From: Lachnospiraceae bacterium
GTDB lineage: Bacteria; Bacillota; Clostridia; Lachnospirales; Lachnospiraceae
Direction of reading: 5' to 3'
NCBI GenBank assembly: GCA_022774505.1
Contig: JALFLW010000016.1
Span: 1 to 50,809, forward strand
Length of the DNA stretch: 50,809 nt
The notes below the pieces were generated by a model that was not told where the DNA came from, did no database searches, and worked only from the letters and a program-made list of their open reading frames with translations. Positions 42,032-50,696 of this stretch are shown here, piece after piece; position 1 is the first letter of the stretch, and each line of letters starts with the position of its first letter. The position numbers and the translations under genes were made by a program.

Positions 42032-42850
42032 ATGAAACGTAATTTATCTAAAACAGTTGTAACATTCGCATTATCAATAGGAATCATTGCATCTCAGCTT
42101 TCTTCTACTGCTGTAGACGCTTCTAGTGTAACTTTTCAGCAGAAAACATCTATTGACCACTACCAGCGGTCAATTTCTAAGGGATTTCTCGGAAAATCCT
42201 ATGGTCATGGCAAAAACCAATATGTTTGTAATACATATGTAGAAAAGGCGCTGGAATCCGTCGAAACAATATCACCAAAAGAAAGCTCTATTGCCGGCAT
42301 TAAAAAAGTCAGCAAAAATATCCGGGTACATAAAGGGGCAAAATATGCACCAACATCCTATGACTGGTCAGCCTACCGTGTAAAAATTTCCTACACCTCC
42401 GGTGTATTAGATACAGATTCCAAGACATATCAATGGAATACAAAGAAAACAACCACAACGATCAAACGCCATAACAAAGGGACAAGCCTAAAACAACTTG
42501 CTCTTGGTGATGTTTTAACATATGGCCGTACCGGTGGACATGTTGCCCTCTACTTTGGTGAATTTAACAATATGTCTGACGTTGCCAGCCGTCTCGTAGA
42601 ATTAGGTGTATACAAAAAAGGAGAGCTTAAAAAGCATGGAAACAGCTATGTAAATAAAAAAGGAAAACCGATCATCCGCAAATACATCGGATGTGGTACA
42701 AAATGGCGCATCCATGCGACCTGTTCCGGTTTACTGATCGACAATGCCATCGTCAGCAAACGTTCCAACGGTACTTCTTCTTTCGGAAAATGGAAAAAAA
42801 CAATCGCCTCCGGCTTCTCCGTATATGACGGTTCTTTTGTTCAGAATTAA
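42032..42850 (+). CDS. Secreted papain-fold (NlpC/P60-like) protein, divergent
   Basis: 272 aa from the ATG at 42032 (MKRNLSKTVVTFALSIGIIA); GGGG lies about 8 nt upstream, and an in-frame TTG lies further out. Residues 1-32 form a signal peptide ending VDASS. The mature protein is Lys-rich. Three segments suggest a cysteine-peptidase fold of the NlpC/P60 or CHAP kind: YVCNTYVEKAL (Cys66), GDVLTYGRTGGHVALYFGE (His170) and WRIHATCSGL (His228). No repeats or wall anchor are visible. Such enzymes cut peptidoglycan peptides. Similarity is weak, so the assignment is inference. It is transcribed alone and ends at repeat copy C. Confidence 0.6.
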   Translation: MKRNLSKTVVTFALSIGIIASQLSSTAVDASSVTFQQKTSIDHYQRSISKGFLGKSYGHGKNQYVCNTYVEKALESVETISPKESSIAGIKKVSKNIRVHKGAKYAPTSYDWSAYRVKISYTSGVLDTDSKTYQWNTKKTTTTIKRHNKGTSLKQLALGDVLTYGRTGGHVALYFGEFNNMSDVASRLVELGVYKKGELKKHGNSYVNKKGKPIIRKYIGCGTKWRIHATCSGLLIDNAIVSKRSNGTSSFGKWKKTIASGFSVYDGSFVQN

Positions 42851-42881
42851 CTATTTATGAAAAACAAGATACTTAACAGAC

Positions 42882-42911
42882 AAGTGCAAAACGCTGGTTT
42901 TGCACTTTTTT
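42882..42911 (+). terminator. Terminator of the 42032 gene formed by repeat copy C
   Basis: On the plus strand the outer hairpin (stem AAGTGCAAAAC/GTTTTGCACTT, loop GCTG) is followed by TTTTTT, 32 bases after the stop. The second hairpin at 42976-42997 is also followed by six T residues. Confidence 0.85.
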
Positions 42912-42997
42912 AGTGTATAGGAAAATGCTCGTAGCGTAGAGAGAAGCCAACGAGAATTGCGGAGCAATTCTTGGAGGGCAAAACGCTGGTTTTGCCC
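42882..42997 (-). repeat. Dispersed hairpin repeat, copy C (inverted)
   Basis: Read on the minus strand: hairpin 1 (42997-42976), hairpin 2 with loop TCC, spacer ending TACGAGCATTTTCC, an A run, and a second hairpin 1 whose outer pair has changed from GGGC/GCCC to GTGC/GCAC. Both sides of the stem changed together. It fills the gap between two convergent genes and touches the S66 gene within five bases. Confidence 0.9.
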
Positions 42998-43001
42998 TTT
43001 T

Positions 43002-43898
43002 TTATTTGTGCAGGGACATCTCTCCACCGATCACAACTGCTCTTGAATCCGGTCCATGACCTATCTGCTGTGTTTTCACAACCGGCACAGAGCTGTCAAC
43101 AAACCTCTCAAGCAGCTGTGGGGCCGCCAATATCCCTTGTTCTTTCTCTAATTGTGTAAACGTCCCCAAAAGGATTCCTGCACATCGTGCAAATACTCCC
43201 ATCTGCTGCAGTTGGCTGAAATATGCTGTAATACGCGACAAACCACCACTCATACTTTCCAACAGTAAAATCTTTCCATCAAATTCCGGAAAATATTCCG
43301 TGCCTGCCAGCTTCAGCAGGCAGCGTATATTCCCCCCAACAACAATACCGTCCAGTTCATCTCCCTGCAAAAAAGAATATTCAAATCGAAATAAGTCCGC
43401 TCCTTTACGATCCAGCATCTGTCCGAACCATACTCTCTGTTCCTCTCCACAAGCTCCTGCCAGATTTCTGATCTGATATAGTACTCCGGGATTCCCTGTT
43501 TTTTTGTAAATCCCATTAAGCACAGAAGTCAGATCGCTATATCCCCAAAAAGTCTTGCGGCTTTGCTTTATTTTTTCATAATCCAGGTATCCAAGGATCT
43601 CATTTGCCAGATCGCCCCCTGAAATGTCAAAGATCACATCAACCTCTGTATTTTCATAAAGAGCCATAAGTACCTGTGCTTTCTGTATGGCTGTCCCCTC
43701 CTTCTCATAGAGATACGGACTCATCATAACAGAAATGTTCATTCCGGATAATATCTCTCTCATTTCCATGATCATTGTTTGTTGATCCTGCCGCAAACCG
43801 TCTGAACAACATACTATTCCTGCCTTATTTCCCCTTTCCAGCATCATTTCCTCTCTTTCCGCTATATCCGGCATATCATCTTCTCTTTTCTTCCCCAT
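43002..43898 (-). CDS. S66-family LD-carboxypeptidase / MccF-like protein
   Basis: 298 aa. The S66 fold is recognised by IVCCSDGL near the start (about 29-36), DISGGDLANEILGYLD (about 92-107), the nucleophile Ser in WGYSDLTSVLNG (about 118-129), the catalytic Glu in ILLLESMSGG (about 212-221) and His in QQIGHGPDS (about 278-286). The family includes LdcA, which trims muropeptides, and MccF, which destroys the peptide antibiotic microcin C. The ATG at 43898 has AGGAG upstream and overlaps the AraC gene by 23 bases. As the last gene of an exporter operon, an immunity role is conceivable. Confidence 0.85.
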   Translation of the reverse strand: MGKKREDDMPDIAEREEMMLERGNKAGIVCCSDGLRQDQQTMIMEMREILSGMNISVMMSPYLYEKEGTAIQKAQVLMALYENTEVDVIFDISGGDLANEILGYLDYEKIKQSRKTFWGYSDLTSVLNGIYKKTGNPGVLYQIRNLAGACGEEQRVWFGQMLDRKGADLFRFEYSFLQGDELDGIVVGGNIRCLLKLAGTEYFPEFDGKILLLESMSGGLSRITAYFSQLQQMGVFARCAGILLGTFTQLEKEQGILAAPQLLERFVDSSVPVVKTQQIGHGPDSRAVVIGGEMSLHK

Positions 43899-44220
43899 TT
43901 TTTCTCCTGGCTTCTCCCGGAGTCATCCCAAACTCTCTTTTAAAAGAACGTATAAAAGAAGATTCATGCTCAAATCCACTGTCATATGCAATGTCGCTGA
44001 TCTTTTTCTCTGTATTATATAATAAATCCAATGCTCTTTTCAATTTTTGTTTTCTTACATACTCAGCTAAAGGTACTCCAAAATTCTCCTTGAATACAGA
44101 CTGCAGATATGTAGGAGACAAATAGACATGCCTTGCAATTTCCTCGACTGTCAGCTTCTCCGGAAGATTTTCTTCTATATAAATAAATACGTTTTTAAAA
44201 ATTTCATTTTCCCTGCTCAT
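43876..44220 (-). CDS. Minimal AraC-family regulator (DNA-binding domain only)
   Basis: 114 aa from the ATG at 44220 (MSRENEIFKNVFIYIEEN), 9 nt after GGAGGTG. Almost the whole protein is the two-HTH AraC domain: LTVEEIARHVYLSPTYLQSVFKE (in pieces, about 23-45) and ISDIAYDSGFEHESSFIRSFKREFG (in pieces, about 73-97). There is no sensor domain, so activity must depend on level or a partner. It sits between the two ABC genes and the S66 gene on one transcript and probably controls that operon. Confidence 0.88.
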   Translation of the reverse strand: MSRENEIFKNVFIYIEENLPEKLTVEEIARHVYLSPTYLQSVFKENFGVPLAEYVRKQKLKRALDLLYNTEKKISDIAYDSGFEHESSFIRSFKREFGMTPGEARRKNGEEKRR

Positions 44221-44265
44221 ATATTTTTTCACCTCCATGTCTGTTATGACATACTTCCGTATTCC

Positions 44266-46113
44266 CTACGTCTCCGCAGCCACCTCATCCTGATAATAAT
44301 ATGCCTGCTTTTCAAACATTGCTGCATATTTTCCTCTTTGTTCCATCAACTCCTGATGGCTGCCCTCTTCAATGATCTGACCATTTTCAAACATATAAAT
44401 ACGATCCGCATCCCTGGTAGTTGATAACCGGTGAGATATAAAGATCACTGTAGCGTCACCTGCATTTTTCATCATATTCGTATTTAATCTATATTCAGCC
44501 AATGGATCAAGTGCACTGGATGGTTCATCCAGTATCGCCATAGACAGATTTCCTGTTCTTGCAAACATTCTGGCAATAGCAACTTTCTGTGCTTCTCCTC
44601 CCGAAAGCATCGTACCATCCTCCCGAAACTCTCTGGTCATATTAGAATCCAGACCTTCCGGCATCCTGTTCAGCCTACTCTCAAAATCGGCGAGTCGGAG
44701 TGCCTGAAGTACCCTTTCTCTATCGCCTTCTTTCTCCTCATCCATGAGCACGTTTTCTACAAGTGTAGCACCATATATCTGATAATCCTGAAACACGGCA
44801 CCTATACGGTTTCTGTATTCCTTTGTTCCATATTCCCTGATATCGCGTCCTCCATAGCAGATCCTTCCCTCTGATACATCATACAGACGCATTAACAATT
44901 TAACAAATGTCGTCTTTCCGGCACCGTTCTCCCCTACAAATGCCACCCTTTCCCCGGGGTGGATCGTCATTGATATATGATGAAGCGTGTCATGGTCTGC
45001 ACCGTCATACCGAAAAGACATGTCTTTTATTTCCAAAGTCTGTCTCTCTGTGGGCATATCACATATCCCATCACTGTTTTCAATCTGTATCTCATAATCG
45101 ACAAACCGACGGAACCTTTCCGCAAACTGACCAACCTTCTGAAAACGGACAAACGCATAATTTAAACCGTCAAGATTATTTCTGATCCCTTCCTCCGCAT
45201 TATTCATGGCCGCCACATCACCCAGACCGATACTTTTTTTCACCAAAGCCAGATACCCAAGATATACAGGGATTGCAAAATCAGACATTACGGTAAATGT
45301 GCTGATCCAGTTGATCAGAGAAAGTACAGCTATCTTTATACCAATATCATGTGCCTTTCCCATAACCTCCTCAACAGCTTCATTAAACTGAATCTGTAAT
45401 GGTCCACGAATATCTGATAATTTTATCTCCTTTGCATACTCCGGCTGATAGAATACCCGTTTAGAATAATCTGCCTTACGCATGATCCTCTTATATTCCA
45501 TATCATAGTTATACTCATACTCTGTGATCTTAAACCGGGTAACTATATTTATAACAAAGCCCACAATCGGAAATACTGCGATCACAGGGTTTACCGAAAG
45601 TACCAAAGCACCCAGAGTAAAGATCCCTGCCACATGTCCTATAATATAACCTGTCGACATCACTCCCATCATCAGCATTTCCTCTGACTGGGCGGCTGCG
45701 ATCACAAAATCATTAAAATATTCCTTATTGTCATAACAGATCAGGTCAATATCTGCTGCCTTGCGGATAAATCGCCGCTGTACCTTTCCTGCTACTTTAA
45801 GAAATCTGACTTCTATCCAGTTTTCCACGGCAATCTCAGTAGCATCACTGATGGTCAATATCGCTATGCCTGCAAATACAAATAATACCGCCTGCACAAG
45901 ATCTGCCGTCTTATCCTGCATGATCTGTATGAAGTATTTCAAAAACAGCGTACTGTAAATAGCATATGTCACAGAGCATACAAAATATGCCGCAAACACT
46001 GTAATAACTGCCCTTGCGTCTACTTCCAGGGCAAATTTCATAATATATCTCACATTAGAGACCAAGCGGCGGATAGAAATTTTATCCCTGTTTTCTTTTT
46101 CATTCACCGGCAT
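44266..46113 (-). CDS. ABC exporter half-transporter, second subunit
   Basis: 615 aa from the ATG at 46113 (MPVNEKENRDKISIRRL); GGGGAGG is only 3 nt upstream, so the GTG two codons later is an alternative. Six membrane segments in about 35-310 form the permease half. The ATPase half has Walker A GENGAGKTT (about 395-403), signature LSGGEAQKVA, Walker B SMAILDEPSSALDP. The start overlaps the previous gene by 14 bases. With that paralogue it likely makes a heterodimeric exporter for a peptide or lipid-like substrate. Confidence 0.88.
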   Translation of the reverse strand: MPVNEKENRDKISIRRLVSNVRYIMKFALEVDARAVITVFAAYFVCSVTYAIYSTLFLKYFIQIMQDKTADLVQAVLFVFAGIAILTISDATEIAVENWIEVRFLKVAGKVQRRFIRKAADIDLICYDNKEYFNDFVIAAAQSEEMLMMGVMSTGYIIGHVAGIFTLGALVLSVNPVIAVFPIVGFVINIVTRFKITEYEYNYDMEYKRIMRKADYSKRVFYQPEYAKEIKLSDIRGPLQIQFNEAVEEVMGKAHDIGIKIAVLSLINWISTFTVMSDFAIPVYLGYLALVKKSIGLGDVAAMNNAEEGIRNNLDGLNYAFVRFQKVGQFAERFRRFVDYEIQIENSDGICDMPTERQTLEIKDMSFRYDGADHDTLHHISMTIHPGERVAFVGENGAGKTTFVKLLMRLYDVSEGRICYGGRDIREYGTKEYRNRIGAVFQDYQIYGATLVENVLMDEEKEGDRERVLQALRLADFESRLNRMPEGLDSNMTREFREDGTMLSGGEAQKVAIARMFARTGNLSMAILDEPSSALDPLAEYRLNTNMMKNAGDATVIFISHRLSTTRDADRIYMFENGQIIEEGSHQELMEQRGKYAAMFEKQAYYYQDEVAAET

Positions 46114-47929
46114 ACGCCTCCCCTCTATTTCTGTAATTTCGTGCCTGAAGTCGAAACATTCCTGCATATTTCCCGTTTAATTCCATCAATTCATCATGCG
46201 TCCCGCTTTCTATGATCCTCCCATGTTCCAGAAAATAAATCCTGTCAGCGATTCTGGCGGAAGATAAGCGATGCGAAATAAAGAACACGGTCCGCCCCTC
46301 CGATGCCTCCAACATATTATTGTACATATTAAACTCAGCGATCGGATCAAGTGCACTGGATGGTTCATCCAATATCACTATATCCGGTTCCTTGGCAAAA
46401 ACCCGGGCAATCGCAATTTTCTGAGCCTGACCACCGGAACAGATAAAACCATTGTCATCAAACTCCTTAGTCACCATACTGTCTATACCATCCGGAAGCT
46501 TTTCCAGTACATCCCCGAATTGAGCCTTTTGCAGAGCATCAACTACTGCCATCCGCTCCCGTCCGCTCTCCGGCTCCTTCATCAGCACATTATGGGAAAG
46601 AGGAAGTGAAAAGATCTGCAGGTCCTGAAATACCGTACCAAAATGCTTTTGATAATCCCTTTTGTCATATTTACGGATATCAATCCCATTTACAGATATT
46701 TCTCCCTCCCGGACAGGATACAGACCCATCAGAAGCTTCACCAATGTCGTCTTTCCCGCTCCATTTTCTCCTACCAGTGCAATCTTCTCCCCCTTGCGGA
46801 TATGCAGGGACAGATCCCGGATAACCGGATCACTGCTGCCGGTATACCTGAAACTCACATGGTTCATTTCTATATCTCCCAGATCACCTTCTACCGGTTG
46901 CGTACCGTTTTCTATAGTCTCCTCCTCCATCTCCAGAAATTCCTGAAGGTTATTCATATACATACAATTCTTTCCGGCTTCCATGAAATTTTTGATAGCT
47001 GTCTTAACGCGCCAGGCAAAGTAATCCACACTCCCTAAAGTCGCTACATACAGACCGATTCCGACATCCCCGGTAGTCTTTATCACGAAACTGACATAGA
47101 TATATGTCAGAAGAATAGGCAGTCCGAATATCACAATATCCTGCAGCTGCTTGTAAAAATTAATCTTTCGATACATCGCAGCATAGAGCTTTTGTCTGCT
47201 GTCAAAGCTCTCTTTATGCTCTCTCAAAAGCACTTTACGGATATCATATAGACGTATCTCGCTTGCATATTTTTTCTCGTAGAATACCCTTTTGACATAT
47301 TCTGCAGTACGCTTATCCCTTGTTTCCTCCAAACGAAGTTTGTACTGAAGCCCATTGATCACAGAACTGAAAAAAAATGATGCTGCAATCGATGGCAGAG
47401 AAAAGAGGATCATTACCGGATCAACCCGTGCGATCAAAAAAACTGCTGCCACTGCAGACAATGCACACCCCAGTGCCCAGGTCAGGGAGTATAGTCCATC
47501 CATCGCCTTTGTCAGACATTCATCCAATGCTCTGGCAAATTTATCATAAAAATCGGGCTGTTCATACTTCGTCAGCTCGATCTGCACTGCCTTATCGATC
47601 ACCCGGTTAAATATGTACGCGTACACTCTCGGTGTCTTTTTTCTAATATAGTATGCATACCAGGCAGACACGAGATGAATACAGATATGACCAAGGCAAA
47701 ACAATGTCACAAAATGCAGTAATCCCATAAACGACTTTCCATTTTCAATATATGAATATATCATCTGAAGCATCAGAATAAAGAAAAATGACATATATAC
47801 TTCTTCTGTACAATTCTTATAAAAGGACAATAAAATGCATCCCTTATCTGCTCTCCAAATGGTTCGTATCGTATAACACATGCTATTCCATACACCCATT
47901 TTTTGAGGAACTTTTTCTTTCTTTTTCAT
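46100..47929 (-). CDS. ABC exporter half-transporter, first subunit
   Basis: 609 aa, similar in layout to the next gene: a permease domain with six segments (about 35-320) and an ATPase with Walker A GENGAGKTTLVKLLMG (about 389-404), signature CSGGQAQKIAIARV, Walker B DIVILDEPSSALDP. The first gene of a four-gene minus-strand operon. The ATG at 47929 has GAGGG 4 nt upstream. Signature loops in both paralogues are intact, so both ATP sites may be active. Substrate unknown. Confidence 0.88.
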   Translation of the reverse strand: MKKKEKVPQKMGVWNSMCYTIRTIWRADKGCILLSFYKNCTEEVYMSFFFILMLQMIYSYIENGKSFMGLLHFVTLFCLGHICIHLVSAWYAYYIRKKTPRVYAYIFNRVIDKAVQIELTKYEQPDFYDKFARALDECLTKAMDGLYSLTWALGCALSAVAAVFLIARVDPVMILFSLPSIAASFFFSSVINGLQYKLRLEETRDKRTAEYVKRVFYEKKYASEIRLYDIRKVLLREHKESFDSRQKLYAAMYRKINFYKQLQDIVIFGLPILLTYIYVSFVIKTTGDVGIGLYVATLGSVDYFAWRVKTAIKNFMEAGKNCMYMNNLQEFLEMEEETIENGTQPVEGDLGDIEMNHVSFRYTGSSDPVIRDLSLHIRKGEKIALVGENGAGKTTLVKLLMGLYPVREGEISVNGIDIRKYDKRDYQKHFGTVFQDLQIFSLPLSHNVLMKEPESGRERMAVVDALQKAQFGDVLEKLPDGIDSMVTKEFDDNGFICSGGQAQKIAIARVFAKEPDIVILDEPSSALDPIAEFNMYNNMLEASEGRTVFFISHRLSSARIADRIYFLEHGRIIESGTHDELMELNGKYAGMFRLQARNYRNRGEAYAGE

Positions 47930-48284
47930 ATTTCCCTCACTTATTTCTCAATTTATAAATTAATTTACATCATTGTATCAAATCGGGAATATCAATTCTT
48001 AGCATTTTATACGAACATTTGTTCTTTTATTGAGTTTGAGTATAGAACGTATTGATTCATTTTCTAAATATATGTCTAAAGACAAAAAGAAACTCTACTA
48101 CTTCTGCAAAACTCTACCAAATGCCTTGAAAATCATTCCCACAGAGTTTTACATGTAATACAGTTTAGAATAATCCTGAACTATGAAAACAGCTATATCA
48201 GATAATAGCCATTAGTAATACAGATATGATAATTTTCTAAAATATACGACTGCGGCATAACACAATCATATGTCCATATTCACC
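47930..48284 (-). promoter_or_regulatory. Long AT-rich leader region of the ABC exporter operon
   Basis: No gene is seen in these 355 bases. They contain two copies of AAACTCTAC in direct orientation (48090-48098 and 48109-48117, 19-bp period), a third partial match (AGAGTTTT, 48143-48150, opposite orientation), and several weak -10-like hexamers including TACAAT on the minus strand near 47970. The direct repeats could bind a regulator such as the operon's AraC protein. Confidence 0.35.
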
Positions 48285-48347
48285 TTACACTCTGCAGTAC
48301 CTCTGCAAATAATCTCTTCCCTTAATAATATATTTTAGTACTAGCAT
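48285..48347 (-). CDS. 20-residue peptide ORF with strong ribosome site
   Basis: The frame reads MLVLKYIIKGRDYLQRYCRV and stops at TAA. AAAGGAGG ends 8 nt before the ATG, as strong as any site in the window. A TATAAT hexamer lies about 60 nt further upstream on the same strand. The peptide is cationic, with a hydrophobic start and a single Cys. It could be a leader peptide controlling the ABC exporter genes 356 nt downstream, a signal peptide for cell communication, or the exported substrate itself. No family is recognised. Chance occurrence is possible for such a short frame. Confidence 0.45.
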   Translation of the reverse strand: MLVLKYIIKGRDYLQRYCRV

Positions 48348-48544
48348 AATAATTTCCTCCTTTCCAAAAATCCTGATCAACTGTTCACTTTCGAAAGCAT
48401 GTTGCCATTATAATACCATTTACAGTTATTAAATTAGCATTTTCTAAGAAATTTTACAAGTTTTTCTGTTTTTTGGTTTTTTTTCATTTTTTTGTCCATA
48501 CTAAAAATATCAAAAAATATTTCTTCAAAAGGCAGGGATCGATC

Positions 48545-48979
48545 ATGAATGAACAAGATACCATCAACTTATTAAAAGAATGTGATGCAGGAAGCAAAAT
48601 GGCTGTTTCCGCGATCAATGAAATAAAGGATAAGATTCACTGTCCGGATTTTCAGGCACTCCTTCAGGAAACTCTGGATCACCATGCAAAACTCGGAAAT
48701 GATATTCACGAAGCACTCTTAAAGCATCACAGCGGAGAAAAAAGTCCAAATCCCATAGCAAAAAGCATGGCATGGCTGAAAACGAATATGCAGATGGAAA
48801 TCGATGAGAGTGATCAGACAGCCGCTGATCTTATGACTGATGGATGCAATATGGGGATCAAATCTCTCTATAAATATATGAATCAATATCCGGATGCAGA
48901 CAATACCGCAAAAGAATTTTGTACCCGGCTGATCTCCATTGAACAGGAGCTGCGAAAATGTATTCGCCCTTATCTGTAA
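48545..48979 (+). CDS. Ferritin-like four-helix-bundle protein (DUF2383-like)
   Basis: 144 aa from the ATG at 48545 (MNEQDTINLLKECDAGSKMA), with AGGGA upstream; the open frame extends further up but is T-rich noncoding sequence. The pattern is four amphipathic helices (about 3-28, 33-60, 75-105 and 118-140). HDxx/HH-type residues (DHHAKLGNDIHEALLKHH) lie in helix 2. Family members have been linked to stress or lipid-related roles, but no function is firm. It stands alone before putP. Confidence 0.65.
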   Translation: MNEQDTINLLKECDAGSKMAVSAINEIKDKIHCPDFQALLQETLDHHAKLGNDIHEALLKHHSGEKSPNPIAKSMAWLKTNMQMEIDESDQTAADLMTDGCNMGIKSLYKYMNQYPDADNTAKEFCTRLISIEQELRKCIRPYL

Positions 48980-49015
48980 GCGGCCATACAAAAACTGCAT
49001 TATAACCTGTTAAAT

Positions 49016-49045
49016 TTGACACCATACCCTTCTTTATTGTATAGT
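49016..49045 (+). promoter_or_regulatory. Promoter for putP
   Basis: TTGACA (49016-49021), an 18-bp spacer and TATAGT (49040-49045) on the plus strand. Transcription should begin near 49052, immediately before a hairpin. Confidence 0.75.
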
Positions 49046-49056
49046 GGAAAAGTTGA

Positions 49057-49090
49057 ATGTCCTATGGATATCATGGGACATCATTTTTTT
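49057..49090 (+). terminator. Terminator-like hairpin in the putP leader
   Basis: ATGTCC (49057-49062) pairs with GGACAT (49076-49081), with inner ATG/CAT pairs; seven T residues follow (49084-49090). It lies between the promoter and the ribosome site, so it would stop transcription before the gene unless bypassed. This is an attenuator layout. Confidence 0.6.
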
Positions 49091-49125
49091 GTCAATAATA
49101 CAAACACAAAAGGAGGAAATTCAGA

Positions 49126-50646
49126 ATGACTGACGTCTGTATAATTATTGCGATCGCCGCATATCTGATAGGAATGATCTATATCGGTATTCGGTTCAGT
49201 AACCAAAACAAAACCTCGGAGGACTTCTATCTGGGAGGACGAAAAATGGGTCCCCTGGTGGTAGCCATGAGTGCCGAAGCAAGCGATATGTCCAGCTGGC
49301 TGCTGATGGGACTCCCCGGTGTCGCTTATCTGTCCGGGGTCTGCAGTGCCTTTTGGACTGCCGCAGGTCTTGCTATAGGAACCTGGCTGAACTGGTTTTT
49401 CGTGGCCAGAAAATTACGCCGTTACTCCAGCAATATCAAGGCGATCACCGTTCCGGATTTCCTTGCAAAACGTTTCCATGATAAAAAAAATATAATTACC
49501 GCTATCGCAGCGTTAGTTATAGTAATATTTTTTATTCCATATACGGCATCCGGTTTTGCAGCATGTGGTAAACTGTTCCACAGCCTTTTCGGGGCTGATT
49601 ACATGACAGCAATGGTACTTTCTGCTCTTGTCATTGTATGCTATACATTAATGGGCGGATTCAGTGCCGTATGTACAACAGATCTTATTCAGAGTATTGT
49701 TATGAGTATCGCCTTGATAACCGTTATGGTCTTTGGCGTCAACAAAGCCGGCGGCCTTGATGCCGTAATGGATAATGCCCGTTCTCTTCCGGGATATTTC
49801 TCTTTGACAGATCTTTATGATGCTGCCACCGGAAATGCCGCCTCTTATGGAGGAATCATCCCGATCATCTCCACCCTCGCCTGGGGAATCGGCTACTTTG
49901 GTATGCCACATATTCTGGTGCGTTTCATGTCTATTGAAGATGAGAAAAAACTGGTACTTTCACGCCGTATCGCCACAATCTGGGTAGTGATCGCCATGAC
50001 GATCGCTGTCTTTATCGGTATTGTCGGTCTTGGTATGGTAAAATATGGCTCAATCAAGCCATTAGATGATCCGGAGACAATCATTATGGCAATCACGAAT
50101 CTGCTGAGCAAACACGGAGTTCTTCCGGCTCTCTTGGCCGGCACTATACTGGCCGGTGTTTTAGCTGCCACCATGTCAACCTCCGACAGCCAGCTTTTGG
50201 CTGCTGCTTCCGGTATTTCTCAAAATGTAGTGAAGGACTTCCTTGGAATTAATATTTCAGCGAAAAGAGAAATCCTACTCGCAAGAATTACGATCATACT
50301 TATCGCAGTCATCGGTATAATCATGGCAAAAGATCCCAACTCCAGTGTATTTGGTATTGTTTCCTTTGCCTGGGCAGGATTTGGCGGATCTTTTGGTGCC
50401 GTTATGCTGTTCTCCCTTTTTTGGAAACGTTGTAATCTGGCAGGAGCCCTCTCTGGTATGATTGCCGGCGGTGCTGTTGTATTTATCTGGAAATATCTTG
50501 TGCGTCCTTTAGGTGGGGCCTTTGATATCTATGAGCTTTTACCTGCATTTCTGGTATCCTGCATCGTTATCGTTATCGTGAGCCTCCTGACAAAGACTCC
50601 AAACGAGGAGATTATCAAAGAATTTGATGCTGCTAACGCAAAATAA
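49126..50646 (+). CDS. putP: Sodium/proline symporter
   Basis: 506 aa, thirteen predicted membrane segments, SSS family. Hallmarks: DFYLGGRKMGPLVVAMSAEA (about 32-51) with SDMSSWLLMGLPG (about 53-65), which carry sodium-site residues, and the signature YTLMGGFSAVCTTDLIQSIV (about 172-191). LAGTILAGVLAATMSTSDSQL (in pieces, 338-358) holds the second conserved sodium-site Ser/Thr. It takes up proline with sodium for osmotic balance or as nutrient. ATG at 49126 with AGGAGG 9 nt upstream. Other SSS substrates cannot be wholly excluded. Confidence 0.9.
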   Translation: MTDVCIIIAIAAYLIGMIYIGIRFSNQNKTSEDFYLGGRKMGPLVVAMSAEASDMSSWLLMGLPGVAYLSGVCSAFWTAAGLAIGTWLNWFFVARKLRRYSSNIKAITVPDFLAKRFHDKKNIITAIAALVIVIFFIPYTASGFAACGKLFHSLFGADYMTAMVLSALVIVCYTLMGGFSAVCTTDLIQSIVMSIALITVMVFGVNKAGGLDAVMDNARSLPGYFSLTDLYDAATGNAASYGGIIPIISTLAWGIGYFGMPHILVRFMSIEDEKKLVLSRRIATIWVVIAMTIAVFIGIVGLGMVKYGSIKPLDDPETIIMAITNLLSKHGVLPALLAGTILAGVLAATMSTSDSQLLAAASGISQNVVKDFLGINISAKREILLARITIILIAVIGIIMAKDPNSSVFGIVSFAWAGFGGSFGAVMLFSLFWKRCNLAGALSGMIAGGAVVFIWKYLVRPLGGAFDIYELLPAFLVSCIVIVIVSLLTKTPNEEIIKEFDAANAK

Positions 50647-50696
50647 CAGCTTTACATAATTCTCAAACATAAAAAAGTGTCTTCGACACCTCAACT

